Position numbers and translations under genes: made by a program. Of a DNA stretch of 64,000 bases, positions 34,352 to 43,811 are shown piece by piece (the first letter of the stretch is position 1; each line of letters starts with the position of its first letter). The DNA is from Rhodococcus rhodochrous (GTDB lineage: Bacteria; Actinomycetota; Actinomycetes; Mycobacteriales; Mycobacteriaceae). The notes beneath the pieces were generated by a model. That model was not told the DNA's origin, did no database searches, and saw only the letters and a program-made list of their open reading frames with translations. Where the stretch lies: positions 2,790,001 to 2,854,000 of the forward strand of contig NZ_CP027557.1 of NCBI RefSeq assembly GCF_014854695.1, given 5' to 3'.

Positions 34352-36067
34352 GTGAACCGCGTCGTGCGAATCGGCAACTGCTCCGGTTTCTACGGCGACC
34401 GTCTGTCGGCGATGCGCGAGATGCTCGAAGGCGGCGAACTCGACTATGTGACCGGCGACTACCTCGCCGAACTGACGATGCTCATCCTCGGTCGCGACCG
34501 TCTGAAGAATCCCGATCTCGGCTACGCCAAGACGTTCCTGCGGCAGGCCGAGGACTGCATGGGTCTTGCCCTCGACAAGGGGGTGCGGATCGTCGCGAAC
34601 GCCGGTGGTCTCAATCCTTCGGGTCTGGCCGCGGCGCTGCGCACGGTTGCGGATCGGCTCGGTCTGTCCCCGCGCATCGCCCACGTCGAAGGCGACGATC
34701 TCCTCGCTCGCATCGACGAGTTCGGTTTCGACGCCGACCCGCGCCCGCTGACCGCCAACGCGTATCTCGGTGCATGGGGCATCGCGCGGTGCCTCGACGC
34801 CGGCGCCGACATCGTCGTGACCGGACGCGTCACCGACGCATCGGTGATCGTCGGTCCCGCCGCCGCCCACTTCGGTTGGGCTCCCGATGACTTCGATGCA
34901 CTCGCGGGTGCTGTTGTCGCCGGGCACGTCATCGAATGCGGTACCCAGGCGACCGGCGGAAACTATGCGTTCTTCACCGAACTCGACGACCTCGTCCGCC
35001 CCGGATTCCCCATTGCCGAGATCGAGGCCGATGGCGCGGCGACGATCACGAAGCACCCGGGCACCGGAGGAGCCGTCACCGTCGGCACGGTCACCGCACA
35101 ACTGCTGTACGAGGTGACGGGCGGGCGCTACGCGAACCCCGACGTCACCGCGCGCATCGACACCGCCATGCTGAGCCGGGAAGCACCCGATCGTGTCCGC
35201 ATCACCGGCGTGAAGGGCGAGCCGCCCCTACCGACCCTGAAGGTGTGCCTCAACGCGCTCGCCGGGTTCTACAACGAGGTCGTCTTCGTCCTCACCGGAC
35301 TCGACATCGACGCGAAGGCCCAGTTGGTGCGATCTCAGATGGAATCGGACTTGCCGAGACGGCCTGCCGAACTCGAATGGACTCTCGCCCGCACCGACCA
35401 TGCCGATGCCGACACGGAGGAAACCGCGAGCGCTCTGCTGCGCTGCACTGCGCGCGATCCCGACCCCGACGTCGTCGGACGTGCATTCACCTCCACGGCC
35501 GTCGAGTTCGCCCTTGCAAGCTATCCCGGGTTCTTCGTCACCGCTCCGCCCGGCCCGGGCGCCGCCTACGGTGTCTACACGGCCGAGTACGTCGAGGCGA
35601 CCCGCGTGCCGCACATTGCAGTGTTGCCCGACGGCACCCGCGTCGACATCCCGGCCGCGGCGACCACCCGGGCCCTCGAACCGTTGCCGGACCCGAATGT
35701 GCCCGCGCCGCTGTCGCCCGGACAGACTCGTCGCGTTCTGCTCGGCACGATCGCCGGTGCCCGAAGCGGCGACAAGGGCGGTGACGCCAATATCGGGGTG
35801 TGGGTCCGATCCGACGACGAATGGCAGTGGCTTGCAAACACTCTCACCGTCGACACACTGAAGGAACTGCTCCCCGAAATCGAACCTTTGTCCGTCACGC
35901 GTCATCTGCTTCCGAATCTGCGGGCGGTGAACTTCGTGATCGAGGGAATTCTCGGTCGTGGCGTCGCCTCCCGTGCCCGCTTCGACCCGCAGGCCAAGGG
36001 CCTCGGTGAATGGTTGCGCGCCCGATACATCGACATCCCCACCGTCCTGTTGGAGAAGCATTCGTGA
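34352..36067 (+). CDS. AtuA-like acyclic terpene utilisation family protein (DUF1446)
   Basis: This is a 571-residue protein. The GTG at 34352 follows GGAAGGGG. The N-terminus (VRIGNCSGFYGDRLSAMREM, YVTGDYLAELTMLIL, IVANAGGLNPSG) is the DUF1446 signature of Pseudomonas AtuA, needed for citronellol/geraniol degradation. Its C-terminal part (GDKGGDANIGVWV, LRAVNFVIEGILG) is also typical. The biochemical step is not settled. The stop overlaps the next start as GTGA (36064-36067), so it is translationally coupled to the carboxylase beta gene. First gene of a four-gene operon. Confidence 0.9.
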   Translation: MNRVVRIGNCSGFYGDRLSAMREMLEGGELDYVTGDYLAELTMLILGRDRLKNPDLGYAKTFLRQAEDCMGLALDKGVRIVANAGGLNPSGLAAALRTVADRLGLSPRIAHVEGDDLLARIDEFGFDADPRPLTANAYLGAWGIARCLDAGADIVVTGRVTDASVIVGPAAAHFGWAPDDFDALAGAVVAGHVIECGTQATGGNYAFFTELDDLVRPGFPIAEIEADGAATITKHPGTGGAVTVGTVTAQLLYEVTGGRYANPDVTARIDTAMLSREAPDRVRITGVKGEPPLPTLKVCLNALAGFYNEVVFVLTGLDIDAKAQLVRSQMESDLPRRPAELEWTLARTDHADADTEETASALLRCTARDPDPDVVGRAFTSTAVEFALASYPGFFVTAPPGPGAAYGVYTAEYVEATRVPHIAVLPDGTRVDIPAAATTRALEPLPDPNVPAPLSPGQTRRVLLGTIAGARSGDKGGDANIGVWVRSDDEWQWLANTLTVDTLKELLPEIEPLSVTRHLLPNLRAVNFVIEGILGRGVASRARFDPQAKGLGEWLRARYIDIPTVLLEKHS

Positions 36068-37662
36068 GCACCTTGATCTCGACCCTCGATCCCGGCTCCA
36101 CCGAATACGCCGCGGCCGCCGAGACGATGCGTGCTCGGCTGGCCGAACTCGACATCGAACACGGCAAGGCCCTTGCCGGCGGGGGAGAGAAGTACGTCCG
36201 GCGCCACCACGACCGGGGCAAGCTGCTTGCGCGGGAGAGGATCGAACTGCTCCTCGACCCCGACTCGCCGTTCCTCGAACTGTCACCGCTCGCGGCCTGG
36301 GGCACCGAGTTTCCCGTCGGCGGCAGCGTCGTCACAGGCATCGGCGTGGTCGAAGGCATCGAATGTGTCATCGTGGCCACCGACCCCACCGTGCGCGGGG
36401 GAACCAGCAATCCGTGGACGCTCCGCAAGACGTTGCGTGCCGACGACATCGCCCTGCAGAACCGGATGCCGCTGATCTCCCTCGTCGAATCCGGCGGCGC
36501 GGATCTGCCCACGCAGAAGGAAGTGTTCATCCCCGGTGGCCGGCTCTTCCGCGATCTGACCCGGTTGTCGGCGGCAGGCATATCCACCATCGCGGTGGTG
36601 TTCGGCAATTCGACCGCCGGCGGCGCATACATCCCCGGTATGTCCGACCACGTGGTGATGATCGAGAAGCGGTCGAAGGTGTTCCTCGCCGGTCCGCCGC
36701 TGGTGAAGATGGCCACCGGAGAAGAATCGGACGACGAGTCACTCGGCGGCGCCGAGATGCACGCCCGTATCTCGGGTCTGGCCGACCACTTCGCGGTCGA
36801 CGAACAGGACGCGGTGCGTATCGGTCGCAGCATCGTGCGACGCCTCAACCACCGCAAGGCCGGCCCGGCGCCCCAGGCGGACGTACGCGAACCCCGGTAC
36901 GACGCCGAGGAGCTGCTCGGAATCGTCCCCGAGGATCTTCGGCAGCCCTTCGATCCGCGGGAGGTCATCGCTCGCGTCGTCGACGATTCCGACTTCGACG
37001 AGTTCAAACCGCTCTACGGGTCATCGCTCGTGACCGGGTGGGCACAGGTGCACGGCTATCCGATCGGGATCCTCGCCAACGCGCGCGGCGTGCTGTTCAA
37101 CGAGGAATCCCAGAAGGCAGCCCAGTTCATCCAACTCGCCAACCGTGCCGATACGCCGCTGTTGTTCCTGCACAACACCACCGGATACATGGTGGGCCGA
37201 GAATACGAGGAGCGCGGCATGATCAAGCACGGGGCGATGATGATCAACGCGGTCGCCAACTCGACGGTGCCGCACATCTCCATCCTGATCGGCGCATCCT
37301 ACGGTGCCGGTCACTACGGCATGTGCGGACGGGCTTTCGATCCGCGGTTCCTGTTCGCGTGGCCCAGCGCCAAATCTGCGGTCATGGGCGGTGCCCAATT
37401 GGCCGGGGTCATCTCCCTCGTGGGCCGTGCAGCTGCGCAGGCGCGCGGCCAGGCTTTCGACGAAGCCGCCGACGAGGCGATGCGAGCGGCCGTCGAGAAC
37501 CAGATCGAAGCCGAATCGCTGCCGATGTTCCTGTCCGGTCGTCTCTACGACGACGGCATCATCGACCCCCGCGATACCCGCACCGTGCTGGGACTGTGCT
37601 TGTCGGCCGTTGCCACCGCCCCGATCAGTGGTGCCGAATCCTTCGGCGTCTTCCGGATGTGA
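36064..37662 (+). CDS. Acyl-CoA carboxylase, carboxyltransferase beta subunit
   Basis: This is a 532-residue protein. It has the two crotonase-like halves of AccD-type carboxyltransferases: GGGEKYVRRHHDRGKLLARE near the N-terminus, LISLVESGGADLPTQKEV, GNSTAGGAYIPGMSDHVV and, in the second half, LLFLHNTTGYMVGREYEERG with HISILIGASYGAGHYGMCGR and FAWPSAKSAVMGGAQLAGV. It transfers carboxyl from biotin to an acyl-CoA. The GTG start overlaps the atuA-like stop. AtuC-like geranyl-CoA or methylcrotonyl-CoA activity is likely from context; the acyl substrate cannot be read from the sequence. Confidence 0.93.
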   Translation: MSTLISTLDPGSTEYAAAAETMRARLAELDIEHGKALAGGGEKYVRRHHDRGKLLARERIELLLDPDSPFLELSPLAAWGTEFPVGGSVVTGIGVVEGIECVIVATDPTVRGGTSNPWTLRKTLRADDIALQNRMPLISLVESGGADLPTQKEVFIPGGRLFRDLTRLSAAGISTIAVVFGNSTAGGAYIPGMSDHVVMIEKRSKVFLAGPPLVKMATGEESDDESLGGAEMHARISGLADHFAVDEQDAVRIGRSIVRRLNHRKAGPAPQADVREPRYDAEELLGIVPEDLRQPFDPREVIARVVDDSDFDEFKPLYGSSLVTGWAQVHGYPIGILANARGVLFNEESQKAAQFIQLANRADTPLLFLHNTTGYMVGREYEERGMIKHGAMMINAVANSTVPHISILIGASYGAGHYGMCGRAFDPRFLFAWPSAKSAVMGGAQLAGVISLVGRAAAQARGQAFDEAADEAMRAAVENQIEAESLPMFLSGRLYDDGIIDPRDTRTVLGLCLSAVATAPISGAESFGVFRM

Positions 37663-37669
37663 GGTTCCC

Positions 37670-39706
37670 GTGACCGAATCGACCATCACCACGGTGCTCG
37701 TGGCGAATCGCGGCGAGATCGCCCGCCGCGTGTTCGCGTCGTGCCGTCGGGCCGGACTCGGGGCGATCGCCGTGTTCTCCGATGCCGACGCGAACAGTCC
37801 GCACGTCGGCGACGCCGATGCCGCCGTGCGACTTCCGGGAGTCACTCCCGCCGAGACCTACCTCGACGGGAAGAAGATCGTCGCCGCTGCGTTGGCGACG
37901 GGTGCCGACGCAGTTCATCCGGGTTACGGATTCCTTTCCGAGAACGCACGATTCGCGCGCGCAGTGCTCGAGGCGGGATTGATTTGGATCGGACCGCTTC
38001 CCGAGTCGATCGAACGGATGGGCTCGAAGGTCGAAGCCAAGAAGATCATGACCGACGCCGGTGTCCCTGTTCTCGCCGAACTCGACCCCGCCGACATCAC
38101 CGACGCCGACCTCCCGGTGCTCGTCAAGGCATCCGCAGGTGGTGGAGGGCGCGGAATGCGGGTGGTGCGGACATTGGCCGACCTGCAGAGGCAACTCGAC
38201 GCGGCCCGCCGGGAAGCCAGGGCGGCGTTCGGCGACCCGACGGTGTTCTGCGAGCGGTATCTCGAGAACGGGCGGCACATCGAGGTCCAGATCCTCGCGG
38301 ACCGCTATGGCACGGTGTGGGCGGTGGGCGAACGCGAATGCTCGATCCAACGTCGCCACCAGAAGGTGATCGAGGAGGCACCCTCGCCACTCGTCGACAG
38401 GATCGAGGGGATGCGTCCACGCCTGTTCGACGCCGCGCGGCGCGCCGCTCAGGCCATCGGGTACGAGGGCGCCGGCACCGTCGAGTTCCTCGCGGACCGC
38501 TCGGGCAAGTTCCACTTCCTGGAGATGAACACGCGGCTGCAGGTCGAGCACCCCGTCACCGAATGCACGACCGGGCTCGACCTCGTCGACCTCCAGTTCC
38601 GAATCGCCGACGGCAACCCTCTCGACCCCGAACCACCACCCGTGCACGGTCACTCCGTCGAGGCCAGGCTCTACGCCGAGGACCCGGCCCGGGATTGGCA
38701 ACCGCAGTCCGGCACCGTGCACCGTTTCGCGCTGCCGCAAGAGGCACGTGAATTCGACGTGCTCCGGCACACCGGTGTGCGCGTCGATTCCGGTGTCATC
38801 GCGGGATCGGAGGTCGGGGTCCACTACGACGCCATGCTTGCCAAGGTCATCTCGTACGCGCCGACCCGCGACCGCGCTGTGCGTCTGCTGGCGTCGACGT
38901 TGACGCGCACCGAGATCCACGGCATCGTCACCAACCGCGATCTCCTCGTCGCGGTGCTCAGGCATCCCGCTTTCGGTGCAGGGGAGACCGACACCGCCTT
39001 CTTCGACACCCACGGATTCGCGGAACTGTCGGCCCCGCTCGCCTCCGCGCACGCGGAAGCGGTGTCTGCGATCGCCGCTGCTCTGGCGGAGTCGGCTGCC
39101 AACCGCGCCGCTGCCACGGTGAATGCGAGACTGCCCTCGGGATGGCGGAATCTGCCCTCGCAGCCGCAGGTCAAACGATTCTCCGGCGTGCACGGCGACC
39201 ATGAGGTGCGCTACCGGATCGCGCGCGACGGTGTCCACGTCGACGGCGGTGACGACCTCGGCGTCGTCGGCTTCACACCGGATCGGGTGGTTCTGGACAT
39301 CGACGGTGTCCGCCGGCATTTCGCGGTGGCGCGGTACGGCGACGCGGTGTACGTCGACTCGTCGCTCGGACCGGTGCGCCTGACCGCGGCGCCGCGCTTC
39401 GTCGACCCCACCGCCCGGATCGCTGCCGGATCACTACTCGCGCCCATGCCGGGATCGGTGATCAGGCTCGGCGCTGCCGTCGGCGATGTGGTGGACGCGG
39501 GCCAACCTCTCGTATGGCTCGAAGCGATGAAGATGGAGCACACCGTCACCGCACCCACCGGCGGCACCGTCACGACGCTCGCCGTCGAGGTCGGCGATCA
39601 GGTCGCCGTCGGTGCCGTCCTCGCTGTCGTCATGCCCCACGGCGAGTCCGCACCGGTCGAGAGCCGCGACGGTAAAGGGGGACACCACATCGAGGAGTTG
39701 TCATGA
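37670..39706 (+). CDS. Acyl-CoA carboxylase alpha subunit (biotin carboxylase plus BCCP)
   Basis: This is a 678-residue protein. The GTG at 37670 has GAGG upstream, seven bases past the beta gene stop. Biotin carboxylase 1-450: VLVANRGEIARRVFASCRRA, HPGYGFLSENARFA, VKASAGGGGRGMRVV (ATP Gly-rich loop), GERECSIQRRHQKVIEEAPS and EMNTRLQVEHPVTE (catalytic RLQVEH). The C-terminal biotinyl domain has LVWLEAMKMEHTVTAP with the biotinylated Lys in EAMKM. It carboxylates biotin at the expense of ATP and supplies the beta subunit. Its stop overlaps the next start (ATGA). Confidence 0.95.
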   Translation: MTESTITTVLVANRGEIARRVFASCRRAGLGAIAVFSDADANSPHVGDADAAVRLPGVTPAETYLDGKKIVAAALATGADAVHPGYGFLSENARFARAVLEAGLIWIGPLPESIERMGSKVEAKKIMTDAGVPVLAELDPADITDADLPVLVKASAGGGGRGMRVVRTLADLQRQLDAARREARAAFGDPTVFCERYLENGRHIEVQILADRYGTVWAVGERECSIQRRHQKVIEEAPSPLVDRIEGMRPRLFDAARRAAQAIGYEGAGTVEFLADRSGKFHFLEMNTRLQVEHPVTECTTGLDLVDLQFRIADGNPLDPEPPPVHGHSVEARLYAEDPARDWQPQSGTVHRFALPQEAREFDVLRHTGVRVDSGVIAGSEVGVHYDAMLAKVISYAPTRDRAVRLLASTLTRTEIHGIVTNRDLLVAVLRHPAFGAGETDTAFFDTHGFAELSAPLASAHAEAVSAIAAALAESAANRAAATVNARLPSGWRNLPSQPQVKRFSGVHGDHEVRYRIARDGVHVDGGDDLGVVGFTPDRVVLDIDGVRRHFAVARYGDAVYVDSSLGPVRLTAAPRFVDPTARIAAGSLLAPMPGSVIRLGAAVGDVVDAGQPLVWLEAMKMEHTVTAPTGGTVTTLAVEVGDQVAVGAVLAVVMPHGESAPVESRDGKGGHHIEELS

Positions 39707-40482
39707 CCGAACCCGATCCGGTGGTGGTGCGCTACATCGTCGACCACGGCACTGCGACACTGACCCTCGACTCACCGCACAACCGCAACGCTCTATCGGT
39801 ACCGCTGCTGACCCAACTGAGACGCGGACTCGTCGACGCGGCCGCCGATCCCGACGTCCGCGCGATCGTCCTCACCCATACCGGTGGAATATTCTGTGCT
39901 GGAGCGGATCTGAGCGGATCTTCCGGATCCGCGCAGGAGACGGCTGCCGCACGCACCCGCGACATGACGGCCTTGCTCCGGCAGATCCTGGAGCTCCCCA
40001 AGCCGGTCCTGGCCCGCATCGACGGGCACGTCCGCGCCGGCGGTATGGGTCTGATCGGGGCCTGCGACATCGTCGTCGCCGGGCCGGCGTCGACCTTCGC
40101 ACTTACCGAGGCACGGCTCGGTCTGGCCGCCTCGATCATTTCTTTGACGGTGCTCCCGCGATTGTCGCCGCGCGCGGCGGCACGGTACTTCCTGACCGGC
40201 GAACGGTTCGGTCCCGAGGAGGCGTGCTCCGAGGGTCTCGTCACCCTGTCGGTGGCCGATACCGACGCTGTCCTAGTGGAGTTGCTCGCGGAGATCCGTG
40301 CATGCTCACCCCAGGGTCTGGCCGAGTCGAAACGTCTCGTCACGCAGCGGATCCTCGAGGACTTCGATCGTTACGGAGACGACCTGGCAGCACGTTCGGC
40401 ACGGATGTTCGGTTCCGAGGAAGCCGCGGAGGGGATGACGGCGTTCCTGCAGAAGCGGCGCCCGTGGTGGGACATTCGGTGA
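39703..40482 (+). CDS. Enoyl-CoA hydratase family protein of the AtuA-like operon
   Basis: This is a 259-residue crotonase. The ATG overlaps the preceding TGA. Motifs: NRNALSVPLLTQLRR, THTGGIFCAGADLSGSSG and DGHVRAGGMGLIGACDIVVA (oxyanion-hole pieces), then FALTEARLGLAASII, where LTEARLG holds the usual Glu. The position after a carboxylase fits the hydratase that follows carboxylation in the Atu and Leu/isovalerate pathways (AtuE-like or methylglutaconyl-CoA hydratase-like). It ends the operon. Confidence 0.9.
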   Translation: MTEPDPVVVRYIVDHGTATLTLDSPHNRNALSVPLLTQLRRGLVDAAADPDVRAIVLTHTGGIFCAGADLSGSSGSAQETAAARTRDMTALLRQILELPKPVLARIDGHVRAGGMGLIGACDIVVAGPASTFALTEARLGLAASIISLTVLPRLSPRAAARYFLTGERFGPEEACSEGLVTLSVADTDAVLVELLAEIRACSPQGLAESKRLVTQRILEDFDRYGDDLAARSARMFGSEEAAEGMTAFLQKRRPWWDIR

Positions 40483-40517
40483 GAGCGTGTCACCCGAGAG
40501 CGTATGCGCATCTCCAG

Positions 40518-40958
40518 TCATCCGGCCGAGCACAGGCCCCCGTCCGGACAGAACATCGACCATGCGGCGTTGTAACCGCTGGTCACTGTCCTTTGGCACG
40601 AGCTACCGGGTGTGAACGGCCCACCGCAGTCGAGTCCGTTGAGATAGTTGCCCGCATCGGGCGCGGCCGTGACCGTGACGACCGTCCCTACTGGAAAATT
40701 CGCGTGACACGAGCCGGACAACACCTGATCCGGGCCGCTCTTGTGCTCGTAGGGAAAGCCCGGAGGAGAAACCAGACGGCAATTGGTCCCCCCGGGATTG
40801 CTGGTCACAGTGCCGCTTCCCCAACCGTCGATCCAGACGTACAACGTGCCTGTCGTCTGTGCGACGGCGGATGATGCGGCCGGTACGAGCGTCATTGCGC
40901 CACCCAGGAGCGCGGCGGCGACGAGCCGCGTGCCCCGGCGTCCGAAGTCGATGTTCAT
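40518..40958 (-). CDS. Secreted Cys-rich protein with InlB-B/bacterial-repeat-like domain
   Basis: This is a 146-residue protein; start at ATG 40958 (MNIDFGRRGTRLVAAALLGG), a signal peptide ending near ASSAVAQ. The mature domain has GSGTVTSNPGGTNC, CHANFPVGTVVTVTAAPDAG and GPFTPGSSCQRTVTSG, the pattern of surface repeat domains that usually recur several times. Six or seven Cys suggest disulfides. Here only one copy is present. It converges on the catabolic operon with 35 bp between stops. Confidence 0.75.
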   Translation of the reverse strand: MNIDFGRRGTRLVAAALLGGAMTLVPAASSAVAQTTGTLYVWIDGWGSGTVTSNPGGTNCRLVSPPGFPYEHKSGPDQVLSGSCHANFPVGTVVTVTAAPDAGNYLNGLDCGGPFTPGSSCQRTVTSGYNAAWSMFCPDGGLCSAG

Positions 40959-41130
40959 GATGCTCTGCTCCGAATCCGCCCAACCGGACGATTGCCTGTT
41001 CGACAGATTCAGCAGAACACCTGTCGCAGAAAAAGACCTCATCCGAACAGATGAGATCGGACGGATAATCAGGAAGTCAGACAGGACAGCCGGGTGCGCT
41101 GCGCGGTACCCGCTACGGAAATGCCGAACG

Positions 41131-42124
41131 ATGGTCACCGTCGACGAGTTCTCGGAGGTCGTTTCGGCTGTCTATGCCGCAGCGGTGACCCCAGAGCGGT
41201 GGGACAAAGCGCTCGTCGCGCTCGTAAACGTCTTCGGTGGAACGGGTGGAGGTATCGGTCTGGCATGGCCGAGCCCGAACAGAGCCGAGATGGTGTGCAA
41301 TGTCGGTGTCGAACCCTCTGCCAGAAGAACCTACAACCAGTACTACGGCAGGCTCGATCACGTGGTGGCGGCCATCCGAGGAGGTCCGGTCGGAGTGGTC
41401 CGGACAGGCACGGAGTTGATACTCCCGCATACGGACTCGGAATTCCATGTCGACTGGATCCGCCCCAACGACCTGGAGGACGGGCTGTTCGTGCGGCTCA
41501 CCGATGGTGCGATCTGCCACTGGCTCGGAATTGCGGCACCCCGACGTGGGCAACCGTTCGGTGATGCCGAGCGGAGTGCGACGCCGGGTTCTGCACCTCA
41601 ACTCCGCGGCCGAACGTCTCCTCGCGACAGGCGATGGGCTCTCTATCGGTGCGTCGGGATCGATCAGTGCCATAGTTCCGTCTGTCGACCGTCGACTCCA
41701 GGGCCTCGCGGCCTGCGCTCTCGGAGACGGTCCCTCCGAGGCGCCCTCCGGTGGTTCCTTCGTGTGTCCAAGACCTTCGGGTCGGCGTGCCTACGTCGTT
41801 CACGTGGTGCCACTCCCTGCGGACATGGGACGGTGGGACACGACATGCCGCCGAGCTCTCGTCCTGATTATCGATCCGGCCCACGTACGGAAACTCGACA
41901 GCACCGTTCTACGGCAGCTCTACGGACTGACCAGGACCGAAGCGGACGTCGCAGTTCGTGTCCTCCGATGTGATGGTCTCCGGCCCGTCGCCGATGAACT
42001 CGAGGTCACGCTGCCGACCGTCCGAAGCCATCTCCAGCACGTCTTCGACAAGACGGACACGCATCGCCGAGCCGAACTCGTCCATCTCCTGTTGCAGAGC
42101 GGAATCGACCTCGATGTTCCGTGA
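41131..42124 (+). pseudogene. LuxR-family transcriptional regulator with internal deletion and frameshift
   Basis: From ATG 41131 one frame reads EFSEVVSAVYAAAVTPERWD then DGLFVRLTDGAICHWLGIAA and ends near FGDAER at about 41570. The next frame starts RRRVLHLNSAAERLLATGDG and continues to a LuxR HTH at the C-terminus (LYGLTRTEADVAVRVLRCDG, VADELEVTLPTVRSHLQHVF). About 50-70 residues that normally join the two halves are missing and the junction changes frame. It would give a truncated N-terminal protein without DNA binding. Confidence 0.75.
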
Positions 42125-42155
42125 AACTAGGGTGCGAGTCGGTAGTCGAGGCACG

Positions 42156-43133
42156 ATGGGAGACGGTGTGGATCAGGTGACTTTCGCCGACGTGCAGGAA
42201 GCGGACGACCGAATCGATAATAGTGTCCGTCGAGCGACGGTCGCGCGTATCGGCATGGACACGAAGGTCGAAGGTGCCTCCTACGATCTGTATTTCGCAC
42301 TGGAGTTCATGCAGCACACCGGATCGTTCAAAGCGCGCGGCGCGCAGAACTTCATCCGGGCGCACCGTGAACAGGGATCCCTGCCCGACGCCGGCGTCAC
42401 GATCGCGTCCGGCGGCAATGCGGGACTGGCGTGTGCATGGGCAGCGCAGGAACACCGAGTTCCCGCTACCGTTTTCCTCCCCGAGACAGCCCCGCAGATC
42501 AAGGTGGATCGGTTGCGCAGTTACGGGGCTGATGTGCGACTCGTCGGAGTGGAGTACGCCGAGGCACAATTCGCCTGTAGCGAGTTCGCGGCAGGCAGCG
42601 GAGCTCTGGTTTCCCATGCCTACGACCACCCGCTGATCGCGGCCGGTGCCGGAACGGTGATGACGGACGTCCTTTCCCAAGTCCCCGATCTGGACACAGT
42701 GGTGGTCGCGGTCGGTGGTGGGGGTCTGTTCTCCGGGGTCGCCGCCGTCGCACACCACTACGGCGTGCAGACCGTTGCTGTCGAACCGGAGAACTGCCGA
42801 GCGCTCAACGTCGCACTCGAGACGGGGAGTCCTGTCGATGTCCCCGTCGATTCGATCGCGGCGGACTCGCTGGGTGCCCGCCGTGTGTCCGCTATGGCCC
42901 TCGCGACCGCTCAGCACGCCCTGGTGCGGTCGATCCTCGTGTCCGATCAGGCGATCGTGCAGGCACGGCAATCACTGTGGGACGAGTACCGCTTGGCGGT
43001 CGAGCATGCAGCCGCGGGCGCACTGGCCGGCGCCCGCGGTGCAGGAGACTATCTCCCAGCGCCCGGTGAGAAGGTCTGCGTCATTCTGTGCGGAGCGAAT
43101 ACCGATCCTGCCGACCTCGTACCGGCAAGATGA
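42156..43133 (+). CDS. Threonine/serine dehydratase (PLP-dependent, fold type II)
   Basis: This is a 325-residue protein without a C-terminal ACT domain, as in catabolic-type or short dehydratases. HTGSFKARGAQNFIRAH holds the PLP-binding Lys, IASGGNAGLACAWAAQ the substrate loop (usual SGGNAG), and VVVAVGGGGLFSGVAAVAHH the phosphate-binding Gly loop. It deaminates Thr or Ser to the 2-oxo acid. ATG 42156; a GTG at 42168 is an alternative. Feedback regulation seems absent because no regulatory domain is present. Confidence 0.9.
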   Translation: MGDGVDQVTFADVQEADDRIDNSVRRATVARIGMDTKVEGASYDLYFALEFMQHTGSFKARGAQNFIRAHREQGSLPDAGVTIASGGNAGLACAWAAQEHRVPATVFLPETAPQIKVDRLRSYGADVRLVGVEYAEAQFACSEFAAGSGALVSHAYDHPLIAAGAGTVMTDVLSQVPDLDTVVVAVGGGGLFSGVAAVAHHYGVQTVAVEPENCRALNVALETGSPVDVPVDSIAADSLGARRVSAMALATAQHALVRSILVSDQAIVQARQSLWDEYRLAVEHAAAGALAGARGAGDYLPAPGEKVCVILCGANTDPADLVPAR

Positions 43134-43157
43134 GTGGTGTTCGGAGAACCGGCACCG

Positions 43158-43811
43158 TCACGGCTGCAGGCCCGATCGGATCGCGAACACGACCAGCTGT
43201 GCCCGGTCGCGAGCGCCGAGTTTGAGCATCGCGCGCGACACGTGCGTGCGTACGGTGTCGGGGCTGACGACCAACTCATCGGCGATCTCCTTGTTCGAGC
43301 GCCCCGTCGCGACCCACGCGACGACCTCACGTTCCCGCGCCGTGAGTTCCCCGATCCGGGGGTGCGGTTGCGCGGTGTCCTGCGTGTGGGCGAAGTGCTC
43401 GATCACGCGCCGGGTGACCGACGGTGCGAGCAGCGATCCGCCGTCGGCGACGACGCGCACGGCATCGAGCAGGGCCGTCGGCTCCGCGTCCTTGAGCAGG
43501 AATCCGCTTGCACCGGCGTGCAATGCATCGAAGACGTATTCGTCCAATTCGAAGGTCGTGAGCATCACGACGCGGACATCCCGTAGAGCAGGGTCGGCGG
43601 TGATCCGGCGCAGCACCTCGAGACCGTCCGGTGCGGGCATCCGGATGTCGCACAGTACGACGTCGGGGCGCGTGTGCGCCACAACTGCGAGTGCCTCGAT
43701 TCCGCCGGCCGCCTCACCGACGACCTCGATATCCGGTTCGGAGGCGAACAGCGTCCGCAGTCCTACCCGGACGAGTGCCTGATCGTCGACGAGCACCACC
43801 CGCACGGTCAC
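43158..43811 (-). CDS. NarL/FixJ-type response regulator
   Basis: This is a 217-residue protein. The receiver has VRVVLVDDQALVRVGLRTLF (acidic pair), VVLCDIRMPAPDGLEVLRRI with the phosphoacceptor Asp, and VVMLTTFELDEYV (Thr/Ser switch). The C-terminal LuxR HTH is LTAREREVVAWVATGRSNKE, IADELVVSPDTVRTHVSRAM. The GTG start overlaps the sensor kinase stop as GTGA (43808-43811), so the two are one operon. It likely controls the divergent ABC genes. Confidence 0.95.
   Translation of the reverse strand: MTVRVVLVDDQALVRVGLRTLFASEPDIEVVGEAAGGIEALAVVAHTRPDVVLCDIRMPAPDGLEVLRRITADPALRDVRVVMLTTFELDEYVFDALHAGASGFLLKDAEPTALLDAVRVVADGGSLLAPSVTRRVIEHFAHTQDTAQPHPRIGELTAREREVVAWVATGRSNKEIADELVVSPDTVRTHVSRAMLKLGARDRAQLVVFAIRSGLQP

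Noticed and set aside
37625..39319. 564-codon open frame on the minus strand opposite the biotin carboxylase gene
   Set aside because: It is an antisense shadow of a high-GC gene; its translation is rich in Arg/His/Asp with no motif, while the plus strand has complete biotin carboxylase motifs.
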